Source of the DNA: Actinomycetes bacterium
GTDB taxonomy: Bacteria > Actinomycetota > Acidimicrobiia > Acidimicrobiales > Microtrichaceae
Direction of reading: 5' to 3'
NCBI GenBank assembly: GCA_023389745.1
Contig: JAEWED010000103.1
Span: 1 to 39,025, forward strand
DNA length: 39,025 nucleotides
The translations under genes were made by a program, and so were the position numbers. Below the pieces are notes generated by a model, which saw only the letters and a program-made list of their open reading frames with translations, was not told the DNA's origin and did not search any database. Below are positions 7,636-15,386 of this stretch, piece by piece; positions within the stretch are counted from its first letter, which is position 1; each line of letters starts with the position of its first letter.

Positions 7636-8832
7636 TCAGGGCAGCACGATCGGCATGCGCTCCCAGCCCCGGACCGTCGAGGTCGGCGCGAGCGACATCG
7701 CGTCGCGGTCGATGTCCCACTCGGGGAAGCGATCGAGCATCTCGTCGAGCGCGACGCGACCCTCGAGGCGGGCGAGGTTGGCACCCAGGCAGTAGTGCAG
7801 GCCGTAGCCGAAGGTCAGGTGCTGCACGTCGCTGCGGTGGATGTCGAAGCGGTCGGGGTCCTGGTAGCGGCGAGGGTCCCGGTTGGCCGACGCCAGGATC
7901 AACAGGATCGGTGAGCCCGCCGGGATGGTGTGGCCGTGGTACTCGACGTCGTGCATCACGAACCGGGCCGTGGCGTGTCCGGTCGGTTCGAAGCGCAGCG
8001 TCTCGTCGATGACGTTCGGGACGAGCGTGCGGTCCTCGACGACCTGGCGTCGCTGGTCGGGATGGTCGGCGAGGACCTTGGTGAGCCAACCGATGAGGCG
8101 GCCGGTGGTCTCGTTGCCGGCACCGGCGAGCACGGCGGTGTACGTCGAGACCTCTTGCCGGGTCAGGGTCCGCGTCTGACCGTCCTGGTCCTCGAACTCG
8201 GCGTTGAGGAGCACGGTCATCAGGTCGTCCGAGGGGTGCTTCGCCCGCCAGTCGATGTACTCCTCGAACATCGCGCCGCTCGCGACGTCCTCCTCCTTCA
8301 TCGTCATCGCCTCGCCGGGGACGGTGCGCAGGTTGTCGTCGGTCTTGTTGCGTACCGCGACCTGGTCCTGCTCGGGGATGCCGAGCAGCATGCTGATCAC
8401 CTTCATCGGCAGCATCGTGGCCAGCTCGGCGATGATGTCGAAGCCGCCGCTGCCGACGAGCGGGTCGAGGCACGAGGCGCAGTACGCCCGGACCTGGTCC
8501 TCGAGCTCGGCCATGCGCTTCGGGGTGAACACCCGCGACATCAGGCTGCGGTGCATCGTGTGGGTCGGCGGGTCCTCGAAGAGGATGACACCGGGGGGCA
8601 TCTCGAACCCGGCGCGGATGAAGTCGAGGATGTCGCTGCGGCTGCTGGAGAAGGTCTGCCAGTTCACCAACGCCTTCTCGACGTCGCTGTGACGCGACAG
8701 CGCCCAGAAGTCGTACTCGTCGTTGTGGTAGGCGGGCGCTTCCTCACGCAGCCGGGCGTAGGTGGGATACGGGTCGGCGTTGATCGCCACGTCGTACGGA
8801 TCGAAGCTCAGCGCGTCGGTCGATGCAGGCAT
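7636..8832 (-). CDS. Cytochrome P450
   Basis: The 398-residue soluble bacterial P450 has all hallmarks: oxygen-binding I-helix AGAGNETT at residues 236-243, K-helix ETLR (Glu277, Arg280), and heme-ligand loop FGYGLHYCLG with Cys348 as thiolate ligand. It oxidises an unknown substrate with electrons from a ferredoxin; no ferredoxin or reductase gene is in the window. The ATG at 8832 is preceded by AGGGGG with a 4-nt spacer. A TetR gene lies 68 bp upstream on the same strand, and a dyad in the gap may control this gene. Confidence 0.95.
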   Translation of the reverse strand: MPASTDALSFDPYDVAINADPYPTYARLREEAPAYHNDEYDFWALSRHSDVEKALVNWQTFSSSRSDILDFIRAGFEMPPGVILFEDPPTHTMHRSLMSRVFTPKRMAELEDQVRAYCASCLDPLVGSGGFDIIAELATMLPMKVISMLLGIPEQDQVAVRNKTDDNLRTVPGEAMTMKEEDVASGAMFEEYIDWRAKHPSDDLMTVLLNAEFEDQDGQTRTLTRQEVSTYTAVLAGAGNETTGRLIGWLTKVLADHPDQRRQVVEDRTLVPNVIDETLRFEPTGHATARFVMHDVEYHGHTIPAGSPILLILASANRDPRRYQDPDRFDIHRSDVQHLTFGYGLHYCLGANLARLEGRVALDEMLDRFPEWDIDRDAMSLAPTSTVRGWERMPIVLP

Positions 8833-8881
8833 TGGTCCCCCTCACACCCACCGGGCAGAGCTGCCCGAGTGGTGTCGACAC

Positions 8882-8905
8882 ATTAGTTGGGACGATCGTT
8901 CTAAT
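8882..8905. promoter_or_regulatory. Imperfect dyad upstream of the P450 gene
   Basis: The palindrome ACGATCGT (8892-8899) lies within a larger imperfect dyad with outer arms ATTAG and CTAAT. It covers the 3' end of the TetR gene and the promoter region of the P450 gene. It is A/T-rich against its surroundings. A TetR operator is a reasonable inference; nothing shows which protein binds. Confidence 0.35.
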
Positions 8906-9509
8906 TCTGTCCGGCGGGTCCGGCCCGTCCCGCCGTGCGGAACGCCTCGAGCTCGTCGAGCAGCGCCGTCATCGCCGCGGCGGCCTCGTCCTGCGCGGTG
9001 TCGAACCCGGCGACCAGGTCGTAGGCCGACGCGTAGGCGAGGCCCTGGACCGCGGCGGCGACGAGCGCCGGCGGGAAGCGGTCGCGGTCGATGCCGTAGT
9101 CGTCGACGAGGGCGTCGAGTGCGTCGATCTGCATCCGCCGGACCTCGCGGGCGAACGAGGCCACCTCGTCGCGCAGCGCGGGGCGGTGGTTGGCCGCGGC
9201 GGTCAGCTCGACCAGCAGCGCGTTGCCCCGACGATCCGAGGCGAGCTGCCACCAGGCCCGCAGCGGTTCGTCCGACGCGAGCGCCTCGGCGAGGAGTGCG
9301 ACGGCGGTCTCGCCGTGGCGCTGCACGATCGCGACGAACAGGTCGTCGACGCTGCCGAAGTGGTAGTGCGGTTTCACGCCGGCCTCGGCCTCGACCCGCC
9401 GCGACGTCACCGCGGCGTAGCCGTCGTCCAGCATGATCCGCTCGACGGCGTCGAGGATCTTCCGGCGCTTCTCGAGCGTCGACGCTCGCGGTCGGCGGGT
9501 CTGTGCCAC
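8901..9509 (-). CDS. TetR-family transcriptional regulator
   Basis: The 202-residue protein opens with LEKRRKILDAVERIMLDDGYAAVTSRRVEAEAGV and HYHFGSVDDLFVAIVQR, a clear TetR HTH (residues about 12-60). The C-terminal domain is helical. The start is a GTG at 9509, the only start upstream of the HTH. It sits directly upstream of the P450 gene on the same strand, so it probably regulates that gene and itself. The typical 'YYHF' is 'HYHF' here. The effector is unknown. Confidence 0.9.
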   Translation of the reverse strand: MAQTRRPRASTLEKRRKILDAVERIMLDDGYAAVTSRRVEAEAGVKPHYHFGSVDDLFVAIVQRHGETAVALLAEALASDEPLRAWWQLASDRRGNALLVELTAAANHRPALRDEVASFAREVRRMQIDALDALVDDYGIDRDRFPPALVAAAVQGLAYASAYDLVAGFDTAQDEAAAAMTALLDELEAFRTAGRAGPAGQN

Positions 9510-9581
9510 TCCCGATTCATAGTCGACGGGTGCCGGCCGACCGCCTCCCGCCGAGTACGGCTCCCGGCAGATCGAGCGCAG

Positions 9582-9587
9582 TAGCGT
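9582..9587 (+). promoter_or_regulatory. -10 box TAGCGT of a leaderless methyltransferase transcript
   Basis: TAGCGT matches the actinobacterial TANNNT -10 consensus and ends 7 nt before the ATG at 9595. There is no Shine-Dalgarno sequence, so transcription probably starts at or next to the start codon. Confidence 0.45.
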
Positions 9588-9594
9588 CCGCCGG

Positions 9595-10245
9595 ATGACC
9601 GGAGGGGACCGAACCGTGGCGGGTTACGACGCCGTCGCGCAGCGCTACGCCGCCGAGCTGGGCGACGAGCTCGACCACAAGCCGGTCGACCGGGCGCTCT
9701 ATGCCCTGTTCGCCGAGCTGGTCGGACCCGGGGCGCGCGTCGGTGACGTGGGGTGCGGGCCAGGACACATCACGGCGCACCTGGCAGGCCTCGGACTGAC
9801 GCCGGTCGGGATCGATCCGTCGCCGGCCATGATCGACGTCGCCCGTCGCCGCGAGCCGGCGCTCGAGTTCCGCGTCGGCAGCTTCGAGGAGCTCGGCGAG
9901 CCGAGTGGCGCATGGGCGGGGGCGGTCGCTCCGTACTCGATCATCCACGTGGCGGCACAGGATCGCGACGCCGCCTACTCGGGCCTCGCGGACGCGGTCG
10001 CACCCGGCGGCTGGCTGCTCGTGGCGTTCCACGTGTCGATGGCCGAGCAGGAAGCGGGGTCGACGCTCACGATGACGCAGTGGTGGGACGAGGCGGTCGA
10101 GATCGACTTCCACTTCATCGATCCGGACGAGCTCGTCGCCGGGCTGGCTGCGGCCGGGTTCTCGACGATGGCGCGCACCGACCGCGAGCCGTCGGAGGCG
10201 GAAGCACCGAGTCGCCGCTGCTACGTGCTCGCGCAGCGCCGCTGA
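9595..10245 (+). CDS. Class I SAM-dependent methyltransferase
   Basis: The 216-residue protein has the Rossmann-type SAM site: motif I VGDVGCGPGHITAHLA (about residues 48-63), the acidic loop GIDPSP, motif III-like SFEELG, and APYSIIHV with a following GGWLLVAFHV strand. These define a class I methyltransferase of the Methyltransf_11/25 type; the acceptor cannot be deduced. The ATG at 9595 is set by a -10 box ending 7 nt upstream and by the absence of a ribosome-binding site. The next gene starts 89 bp downstream on the same strand with its own -10 box. Confidence 0.9.
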   Translation: MTGGDRTVAGYDAVAQRYAAELGDELDHKPVDRALYALFAELVGPGARVGDVGCGPGHITAHLAGLGLTPVGIDPSPAMIDVARRREPALEFRVGSFEELGEPSGAWAGAVAPYSIIHVAAQDRDAAYSGLADAVAPGGWLLVAFHVSMAEQEAGSTLTMTQWWDEAVEIDFHFIDPDELVAGLAAAGFSTMARTDREPSEAEAPSRRCYVLAQRR

Positions 10246-10321
10246 CGGCCGCCGCCGCGCGGCCCGTCGGGACCGGCCCGTTGCGTCCGGCCCGTTGGGT
10301 CGCATCGCAACGGTCCGCCGA

Positions 10322-10327
10322 TAGCCT
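10322..10327 (+). promoter_or_regulatory. -10 box TAGCCT of a leaderless glycosyltransferase transcript
   Basis: TAGCCT ends 7 nt before the GTG at 10335, the same spacing as at the preceding methyltransferase gene. No Shine-Dalgarno sequence is visible. Confidence 0.4.
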
Positions 10328-10334
10328 CGATCGC

Positions 10335-11942
10335 GTGTCCGTGATCCCGGGTCGAGCCGGCACCGACGCCGCTCACCGGGCACCAGATCCGGAGCTCGCC
10401 GACGGCGTGACGGTGACGCGGCGCTGGTCGCCCAGAGTCGTGCTCTGCCTGCTGCTCGTCGTGGTCGGCGCGCTCTGGCTGGTCTCGGCCACGGGGGATC
10501 TGCCGTACCTCCATCACCCCGACGAGCCCACGAACCTGAAGATCGCCGACGAGATGGTCGACTCGGGCGACCCGAACCCGCACTTCTTCAACTACCCGTC
10601 GCTCTTCTTCTACCTGCACGCCGCGGTGAACCTGGACGGCCCGCTGCTCGGCTGGGCCGGCGACGAGGAGGCGCCGACCTCGCTGGTCAGGAGCGTCGCG
10701 ATGTCCGAGACGCCGGGCAGCGTGATGGTGCATCGCGGGATCTCGGTGCTGCTCGGGCTGCTCGCGCTCGTCGCGGCCTACGAGTCGGCGCTGCTGCTGA
10801 CCGCTCGGCGGTGGCTCTCGTTGGCGGCGCCCGCGCTCCTGGCCACGTCGCTGACGGTCACGATGAACGCCCGGGTCGTCGCTCCCGACGTGTTGTCCGT
10901 CGCGCTCGTCACCGCCACCCTCTGGGCCGGGCTGCGACTCCTGCGAGCGCCGAGCTGGTCCGCGCACGTGGTCGCGGGGGTGACCGCAGGGCTCGCGACG
11001 TCGTCGAAGTACAACGCCGTCCTGGTCCTCGCGACCGTGGCTGCCGCCTCGCTGCTCGCCACGGACGGAGACGAGCTCGAGGACCGGCCCGGCACCACGA
11101 TCACGCTCCGCTGGTCGAAGCTGGCCGCCGCCGGCGCCGCAGCGGTCGCCGCCTTCGTCCTCACGTCGCCGTACTCGCTGCTCGATCGCATCCAGTTCCT
11201 GGACGACCTCAGGTTCGAACAGAGCCACTACTCGACCGGCCATCCGGGGATGGACGGCAACGCCCTCGGTTGGTACCTCCACTACCTCGTCACCTCCGAG
11301 TGGCTGCTCGTGGCAGCAGCCACCGGCGGTCTGGTCGTCGCGGTGTCCCGCCGCAGGTGGCGAGAGCTCGGGGTGCTGCTCGCGTTTCCGGCGGTGTACG
11401 GCGTCGTGATCTCGACGCAGGCGGTCCGCAACGACCGCACCGCGCTGCTGCTCCTGCCGACGTGCGCGGTGCTCGCCGCGTTCGGCCTCGGGCTGTTGTT
11501 CGAGCGCGACGGCCGGGCCGTCACCCCCACCTCGGGATCGTCACGATGGCGGATGCCGGTGACTGTCGTTGCGATCGCCGTGCTCGTGCTGCAGGCCGCC
11601 CACCTTCGTCAGGCGTTCGACACCCGGGAGTCGACCTACGAGGCATCGAGGCGATGGATCGAGCAGCACGTGCCGACCGGCGCGCCCGTCCTCATCGAGA
11701 TGTACTCGCCCTGGGTCGACCCCGAGGTCTACGACGTGACCGCCGTGTCGTCGCTGGCGGGAGCCGAGGTTCCCTCCGATGGCTATGTGGTGGCGAGCGA
11801 GGCGATGTACGAGCGATATCTCGACGAGCCGGACAGGTACCCGGCGCACGCGGGCGCCTACCGGTCGCTCTTCGACGAGCTCCACACGGTCGCTGTCATC
11901 GAGGGCAACGGTCCTCGGATCCGGATCATGGAGAGCCCGTAG
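10335..11942 (+). CDS. GT39/ArnT-like multi-pass membrane glycosyltransferase
   Basis: The 535-residue protein has a cytosolic N-terminus, a first membrane segment (VVLCLLLVVVGALWLVSA), then a loop with LHHPDEPTN. The Asp-Glu pair is the typical catalytic motif of the PMT/GT39 (GT-C) family, which transfers sugars from polyprenyl-phosphate donors outside the membrane. About ten membrane segments follow, with FFNYPSLFFYLHA and SSKYNAVLVL typical of the family. The C-terminal 120 residues are an extracytoplasmic domain. I chose the GTG at 10335 because of the -10 box and because upstream codons in this frame run through the methyltransferase gene. Acceptor unknown. Confidence 0.85.
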   Translation: MSVIPGRAGTDAAHRAPDPELADGVTVTRRWSPRVVLCLLLVVVGALWLVSATGDLPYLHHPDEPTNLKIADEMVDSGDPNPHFFNYPSLFFYLHAAVNLDGPLLGWAGDEEAPTSLVRSVAMSETPGSVMVHRGISVLLGLLALVAAYESALLLTARRWLSLAAPALLATSLTVTMNARVVAPDVLSVALVTATLWAGLRLLRAPSWSAHVVAGVTAGLATSSKYNAVLVLATVAAASLLATDGDELEDRPGTTITLRWSKLAAAGAAAVAAFVLTSPYSLLDRIQFLDDLRFEQSHYSTGHPGMDGNALGWYLHYLVTSEWLLVAAATGGLVVAVSRRRWRELGVLLAFPAVYGVVISTQAVRNDRTALLLLPTCAVLAAFGLGLLFERDGRAVTPTSGSSRWRMPVTVVAIAVLVLQAAHLRQAFDTRESTYEASRRWIEQHVPTGAPVLIEMYSPWVDPEVYDVTAVSSLAGAEVPSDGYVVASEAMYERYLDEPDRYPAHAGAYRSLFDELHTVAVIEGNGPRIRIMESP

Positions 11943-11977
11943 CCGCTGAGCCGCTCCGTCGCGGCGGTCACATCGGG

Positions 11978-12024
11978 GTGCCCGGGGCGGGACTCGAACC
12001 CGCACGCTCCGAAGAGCCGGGGGG
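11978..12024 (-). repeat. att site: 47-bp copy of the 3' part of tRNA-Leu(UAA)
   Basis: These 47 bp are identical to 16238-16284, the 3' part of the complete tRNA-Leu gene from the anticodon stem to the discriminator base. Here the 5' half of the tRNA is missing; the bases next to the block cannot pair into an anticodon stem. It is therefore a tRNA fragment and not a gene. Together with the complete gene it brackets a 4.2-kb segment, as expected for attL and attR of an integrated element. Confidence 0.9.
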
Positions 12025-12158
12025 GTTGAAGCCTTCGGAACGCCGTGGCACCTGGGGCGCTCGAGACCGGAACAGTGCGGTTCTGTGGGCGATGTCAGGT
12101 CTCTTGGCGACTGTTCGTGACGGCGAGTGCTGTCCCGTGCGAACCCGGTCCGAGGAGT

Positions 12159-12179
12159 TCGCGACTATTTCCGCGACTA
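12159..12179 (+). repeat. Two direct repeats TTCGCGACTA / TCCGCGACTA, 11 bp apart
   Basis: The copies lie at 12159-12168 and 12170-12179, about 135 bp inside the left att repeat. Short repeats with an 11-bp period near an attachment site are typical of integrase arm-type or excisionase binding sites. This is an inference, because no such protein is encoded here. The rest of 12025-12309 shows no convincing gene. Confidence 0.4.
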
Positions 12180-12309
12180 CCTGCAGACGTCGACAGAGAG
12201 TCTGACACTGGTTCCACGGCCTCAGCGGAGGCCGCCCCTGTCACGCCAAGCCCGCGTCCCGGCGCACCCCCAACCAGGAACTCGATCGAACCCCTGTTCG
12301 ATACATGGC

Positions 12310-12315
12310 TACCCT
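12310..12315 (+). promoter_or_regulatory. -10 box TACCCT of a leaderless HNH transcript
   Basis: TACCCT ends 6 nt before the ATG at 12322 and no ribosome-binding site is present. This indicates that the HNH gene has its own promoter inside the island. Confidence 0.4.
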
Positions 12316-12321
12316 GCTCCC

Positions 12322-13170
12322 ATGAGGTGCCTCTTCTGCAAAGAACCATCCGACGGCAGCCGGAGCATCGAGCACGTGATTCCCGAGTCGCTTGGAAACC
12401 ACTCGCTCCTACTCCCAGCGGGGGTGGTCTGCGACAAGTGCAACAACTACTTCGCCCGCAAGGTCGAAGCACCCTTTCTGAACTCGCCGGCGATCAGGTT
12501 GCTCAGGCACAACCAAGGGGTTCAGAGCAAACGAGGGAAGGTGCCCACGATGAGAGCGCTCGCTCCTGGCCACGGGCTCGCCACGATGTACGCGCCGACC
12601 CACACCACTCCACGGTTCATCACATTCGACAATGCGTCTCAGGCGACGCGCTGGCTCACGTCGGCCACCCGGAAGTCACTTCTCACCGAGGATGTTGTCG
12701 AACCTCCACGCCGGCAATCGACTTCACGCTTCCTTGCCAAAGTCGCACTCGAGTTCATAGCGACACGACTTGAAGAATTCCCCGGAGGTCTCGAGTACCT
12801 GATCGGCGAGAGGGACATCGATCCGCTACGCGATCACGCTCGCAGAGGGTCGACTCCAAACTGGCCGGTGTCCGTGCGCCGCATCTACTCCGCCAACGCC
12901 CGCTGGCGGGAGGGCTCTGGTCACGTGCAGAAGGTCTGGGAAGCCGACTTCCTCCAGGACGACGCAGGCGCTCAGTATGTGATCGTCGCCATCTTCGGCA
13001 TCGAGTTCGCCATTCATCTCGGCGGACCGGACATCTCCGGCTACAGGCGATGGTTGGTGCTGAATGGCGGTCGTAGTCCGCTGTACCAGGGACGCTACGC
13101 ATCGCAGCTCGAGGCTCGTGCCGGCAGCTTCGATCGCCGGCATCAAGCCATCATTCTTGCCGCTAGCTGA
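12322..13170 (+). CDS. HNH_5-type zinc-binding HNH endonuclease-like protein
   Basis: The N-terminal 45 residues are an HNH module: MRCLFCK (Cys3, Cys6), SIEHVIPESLGN (Glu17, His18) and VVCDKCNNYF (Cys37, Cys40, Asn41). The four Cys can bind zinc; Glu-His and Asn are the nuclease-type residues. The remaining 235 residues are unassigned and end with a beta-rich part. HNH_5 proteins are common in mobile and defence regions, and some are active nucleases. The ATG at 12322 starts right before the first zinc Cys; upstream codons in frame cover the island's non-coding left end. Total length 282 residues. It is in the same orientation as the following fusion gene, 185 bp away, with a separate promoter. 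Confidence 0.85.
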   Translation: MRCLFCKEPSDGSRSIEHVIPESLGNHSLLLPAGVVCDKCNNYFARKVEAPFLNSPAIRLLRHNQGVQSKRGKVPTMRALAPGHGLATMYAPTHTTPRFITFDNASQATRWLTSATRKSLLTEDVVEPPRRQSTSRFLAKVALEFIATRLEEFPGGLEYLIGERDIDPLRDHARRGSTPNWPVSVRRIYSANARWREGSGHVQKVWEADFLQDDAGAQYVIVAIFGIEFAIHLGGPDISGYRRWLVLNGGRSPLYQGRYASQLEARAGSFDRRHQAIILAAS

Positions 13171-13327
13171 CTGAGCCCGGCGGTCCCTCTGCACGGAAGG
13201 CTGTCTCCGTCCTGCTCGACCTGACAGACACAGCACCCACGATCGCACTTGTAGAACTCACCGTCGTAGGTCCGACTGCGTCGACGTCGTCTGGCATCTG
13301 AAGGCACGACCGCCGAGAGGGAGGCCG

Positions 13328-13333
13328 TACAGT
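13328..13333 (+). promoter_or_regulatory. -10 box TACAGT for the GNAT-PIN/ASCH operon
   Basis: TACAGT fits TANNNT and lies 22 nt before the ATG at 13356. A purine-rich ribosome-binding site (GGAGAGGGAAGA) lies between them. No convincing -35 box is visible. Confidence 0.4.
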
Positions 13334-13355
13334 GTGCTGGGGCGGAGAGGGAAGA

Positions 13356-15386
13356 ATGCGAATCAGAGACTGCGGCGCCGACGACCTCGGCGTGGTGCTG
13401 GCGTTGTTGAAGCGGGCGAAAGCAACTGTCGGGTTCCTCCCGGATCAAGCAGTGCGGGAACGCATCGCTGCCGGGACGCTGTTGGTTGCAGTGGAAACCG
13501 ATGAGACTGTCGTCGGGTACCTCCTGTTCGACCTGCCTCGTTCAGATGTCACGATCCGGCAACTCGTCGTTGCCAGCAGCTGTCGCGGTCGTGGCGTCGC
13601 TCGAGCGCTCGTTGGTGAACTGGTCGCCCGATACGAGGACACCCGAAGAGGCGTCGGTCTGACCTGCCGACGGGATTTCGAGGCCACCCGAGTGTGGGAG
13701 CGGCTCGACTTCACCCCTCTTGCTGAACGTCCTGGGCGCGGAAAGTCCCAGACAACGCTCACGTTCTGGTGGCGATCGTTCAATCAGCCGGACTTGTTCA
13801 GCGTTATGCATGACGAGGACGAGCGGGGCCTCGCTGTCATCGATACGAACCTGGTGATCCGAGCCGCAAGTCAGGACCGACTCATTCTCGACCGGCTCTT
13901 CTCGGACTGGATGACCGAAGCGGTTCGCATCGACGTCGCTCCCCATACCCTCGTCGAGCTGAACAACAACGACGACAAGGAGCTCAGAGAAGCCAATCTG
14001 AAATACGCAAGTGGGTTCGAACGAGTCAGGTTTCAGCAATCCGCTGCAAATCAGATGGAGCAGACGCTGCGAGAAGAGCTGGGCCCCACGCTCGCTGATC
14101 GCCACGCCAGCGACATCAAGCTCTCTGCGCAAGCAGCTGCGGGCGGAGCAAGGTGGTTCGTCACTGAAGACGGAAGGTTCCGGCGACCATGCGGTGCAGC
14201 AGTTCGAGCAGTGCTCGGCGTCGAGGTCCTGAGCTCGGCGGATCTGGTCCTGGCGGCGGATCGCTCACTTCGACACGACCCCTACAGCGTTCGTGAGCTG
14301 CTGGGAACTGACATCACCGTGCGCGCAATTGCTCCCGGCGAAAGCGACGAACTCGCACGTACATTCCTGAACCAGCGCGAGGGCGAGTCCCTCAAGCAGT
14401 GGAGGAAGGTGCTCGCTGATCACGTCAGCAGGGTCGACTCCACCGACGCGTTCGTTTTCTGCGACGCCACGGCCCCGCTCGCCCTCGCCGTCATTGAGCG
14501 GGGCTCGGTCCTCAGAGTCCCTATCTGTCGTGTCGCCAACGTCGACGCCGAGCCGACACTCGGACGTCACCTCCTTGGCTGGCTCCGCGAGCGCAGTGTG
14601 GAATCCGGCAGCGTTGCGGTCAAGATCACCGACAAATCTCCCGGTCGGTGGTTCGACTACGCCCGAGAGATCGAGGGCTACCTGCTCGAACCACAGCCGA
14701 TCGCAGTTCCCGCGCCAGGTGCCGGCACGATCAGCGATCTCGTCACGAGGCTCCGGTCGGAACCGTTTCGAGGACACCTCGACTCAGGACACGCGGACGA
14801 CCTCGCTGCCCTCGCTCCGACGCCCGAAGCGGCAAGCTCGATCGAGGCAGCGTTCCACCCGTACGTCGTCACCGGCACCGGACTGCCAACCGTTCGGGTG
14901 CCCATCACTCCGGCCTACGCATCGCAGCTCTTTGACCACTCACTCAGCGAGGGGCAGCTCTTCGCGCGCGAGCGATCGGTCGCACTCGCCCGAGAACAGG
15001 TGTACTTCCGGACACCGAACGCCCAAGCGCTCTTCGAGCCGCCAACCCGACTTCTGTGGCAGGTCACCGGCAAGGCGCTCTACGGCGGCGCCACGCTTCG
15101 AGGCTGGTCGCTCCTTGGCGACTGCGTCGTCGGTGACGTCGATCACCTGATCGAGCGGTTCTCGCGCTTCGGCGTCCTCGACCAGAGTGAGATCCGCTCG
15201 TACTCGAAGCGCGGCAAGGTGATGGCGCTGCGGTTCTCTCACACGCACGTGTTCACCCAGCCCGTCACACTGGATCAGTACCGTGGGCTCATGCGAGAAC
15301 TCGAGCCGGGCAAAGGCCTCAGCCATGCCGGACCACAGCCCGTGACCGAAGAGATGTTCGTCCGACTGCTCGACCTCGGCGGATGA
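13356..15386 (+). CDS. GNAT-PIN-(GNAT-like)-(PUA-like) multidomain fusion protein, candidate RNA-targeting effector
   Basis: The protein has 676 residues. Residues 1-145 are a GNAT acetyltransferase with the acetyl-CoA loop VVASSCRGRGVARAL (71-85). Residues 158-300 are a PIN nuclease domain with all four acidic residues: Asp163 in VIDTN, Glu201 in TLVELNNN, Asp253 in HASDIKL and Asp272 in VTEDGRF. Residues 320-445 resemble a second, degenerate GNAT fold (TLGRHLLGWLRE). Residues 512-676 contain RLLWQVTGK and KVMALRFSHTHVF, which resemble EVE/ASCH-type PUA-like folds (inference). GNAT toxins acetylate aminoacyl-tRNAs and PIN domains cut RNA, so an RNA target is likely. The ATG at 13356 has a strong ribosome-binding site; the in-frame GTG at 13332 lies inside the -10 box. 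Its stop overlaps the ASCH start (ATGA), so the two are translationally coupled. I know no named family for this combination. Confidence 0.85.
   Translation: MRIRDCGADDLGVVLALLKRAKATVGFLPDQAVRERIAAGTLLVAVETDETVVGYLLFDLPRSDVTIRQLVVASSCRGRGVARALVGELVARYEDTRRGVGLTCRRDFEATRVWERLDFTPLAERPGRGKSQTTLTFWWRSFNQPDLFSVMHDEDERGLAVIDTNLVIRAASQDRLILDRLFSDWMTEAVRIDVAPHTLVELNNNDDKELREANLKYASGFERVRFQQSAANQMEQTLREELGPTLADRHASDIKLSAQAAAGGARWFVTEDGRFRRPCGAAVRAVLGVEVLSSADLVLAADRSLRHDPYSVRELLGTDITVRAIAPGESDELARTFLNQREGESLKQWRKVLADHVSRVDSTDAFVFCDATAPLALAVIERGSVLRVPICRVANVDAEPTLGRHLLGWLRERSVESGSVAVKITDKSPGRWFDYAREIEGYLLEPQPIAVPAPGAGTISDLVTRLRSEPFRGHLDSGHADDLAALAPTPEAASSIEAAFHPYVVTGTGLPTVRVPITPAYASQLFDHSLSEGQLFARERSVALAREQVYFRTPNAQALFEPPTRLLWQVTGKALYGGATLRGWSLLGDCVVGDVDHLIERFSRFGVLDQSEIRSYSKRGKVMALRFSHTHVFTQPVTLDQYRGLMRELEPGKGLSHAGPQPVTEEMFVRLLDLGG

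Noticed and set aside
5261..8473. A very long open frame (about 1070 codons) on the minus strand opposite the MMPL gene
   Set aside because: Its translation is low-complexity Arg/Gly/Asp/His sequence without any domain, whereas the plus strand encodes a clear MMPL transporter. Long antisense frames are normal in high-GC genes.
11978..12060. A second complete tRNA gene at the left island end, with loop CTTCAAC (anticodon TCA)
   Set aside because: The 5' side cannot form the anticodon, D or acceptor stems with the 3' part, so it is only a 3' fragment.
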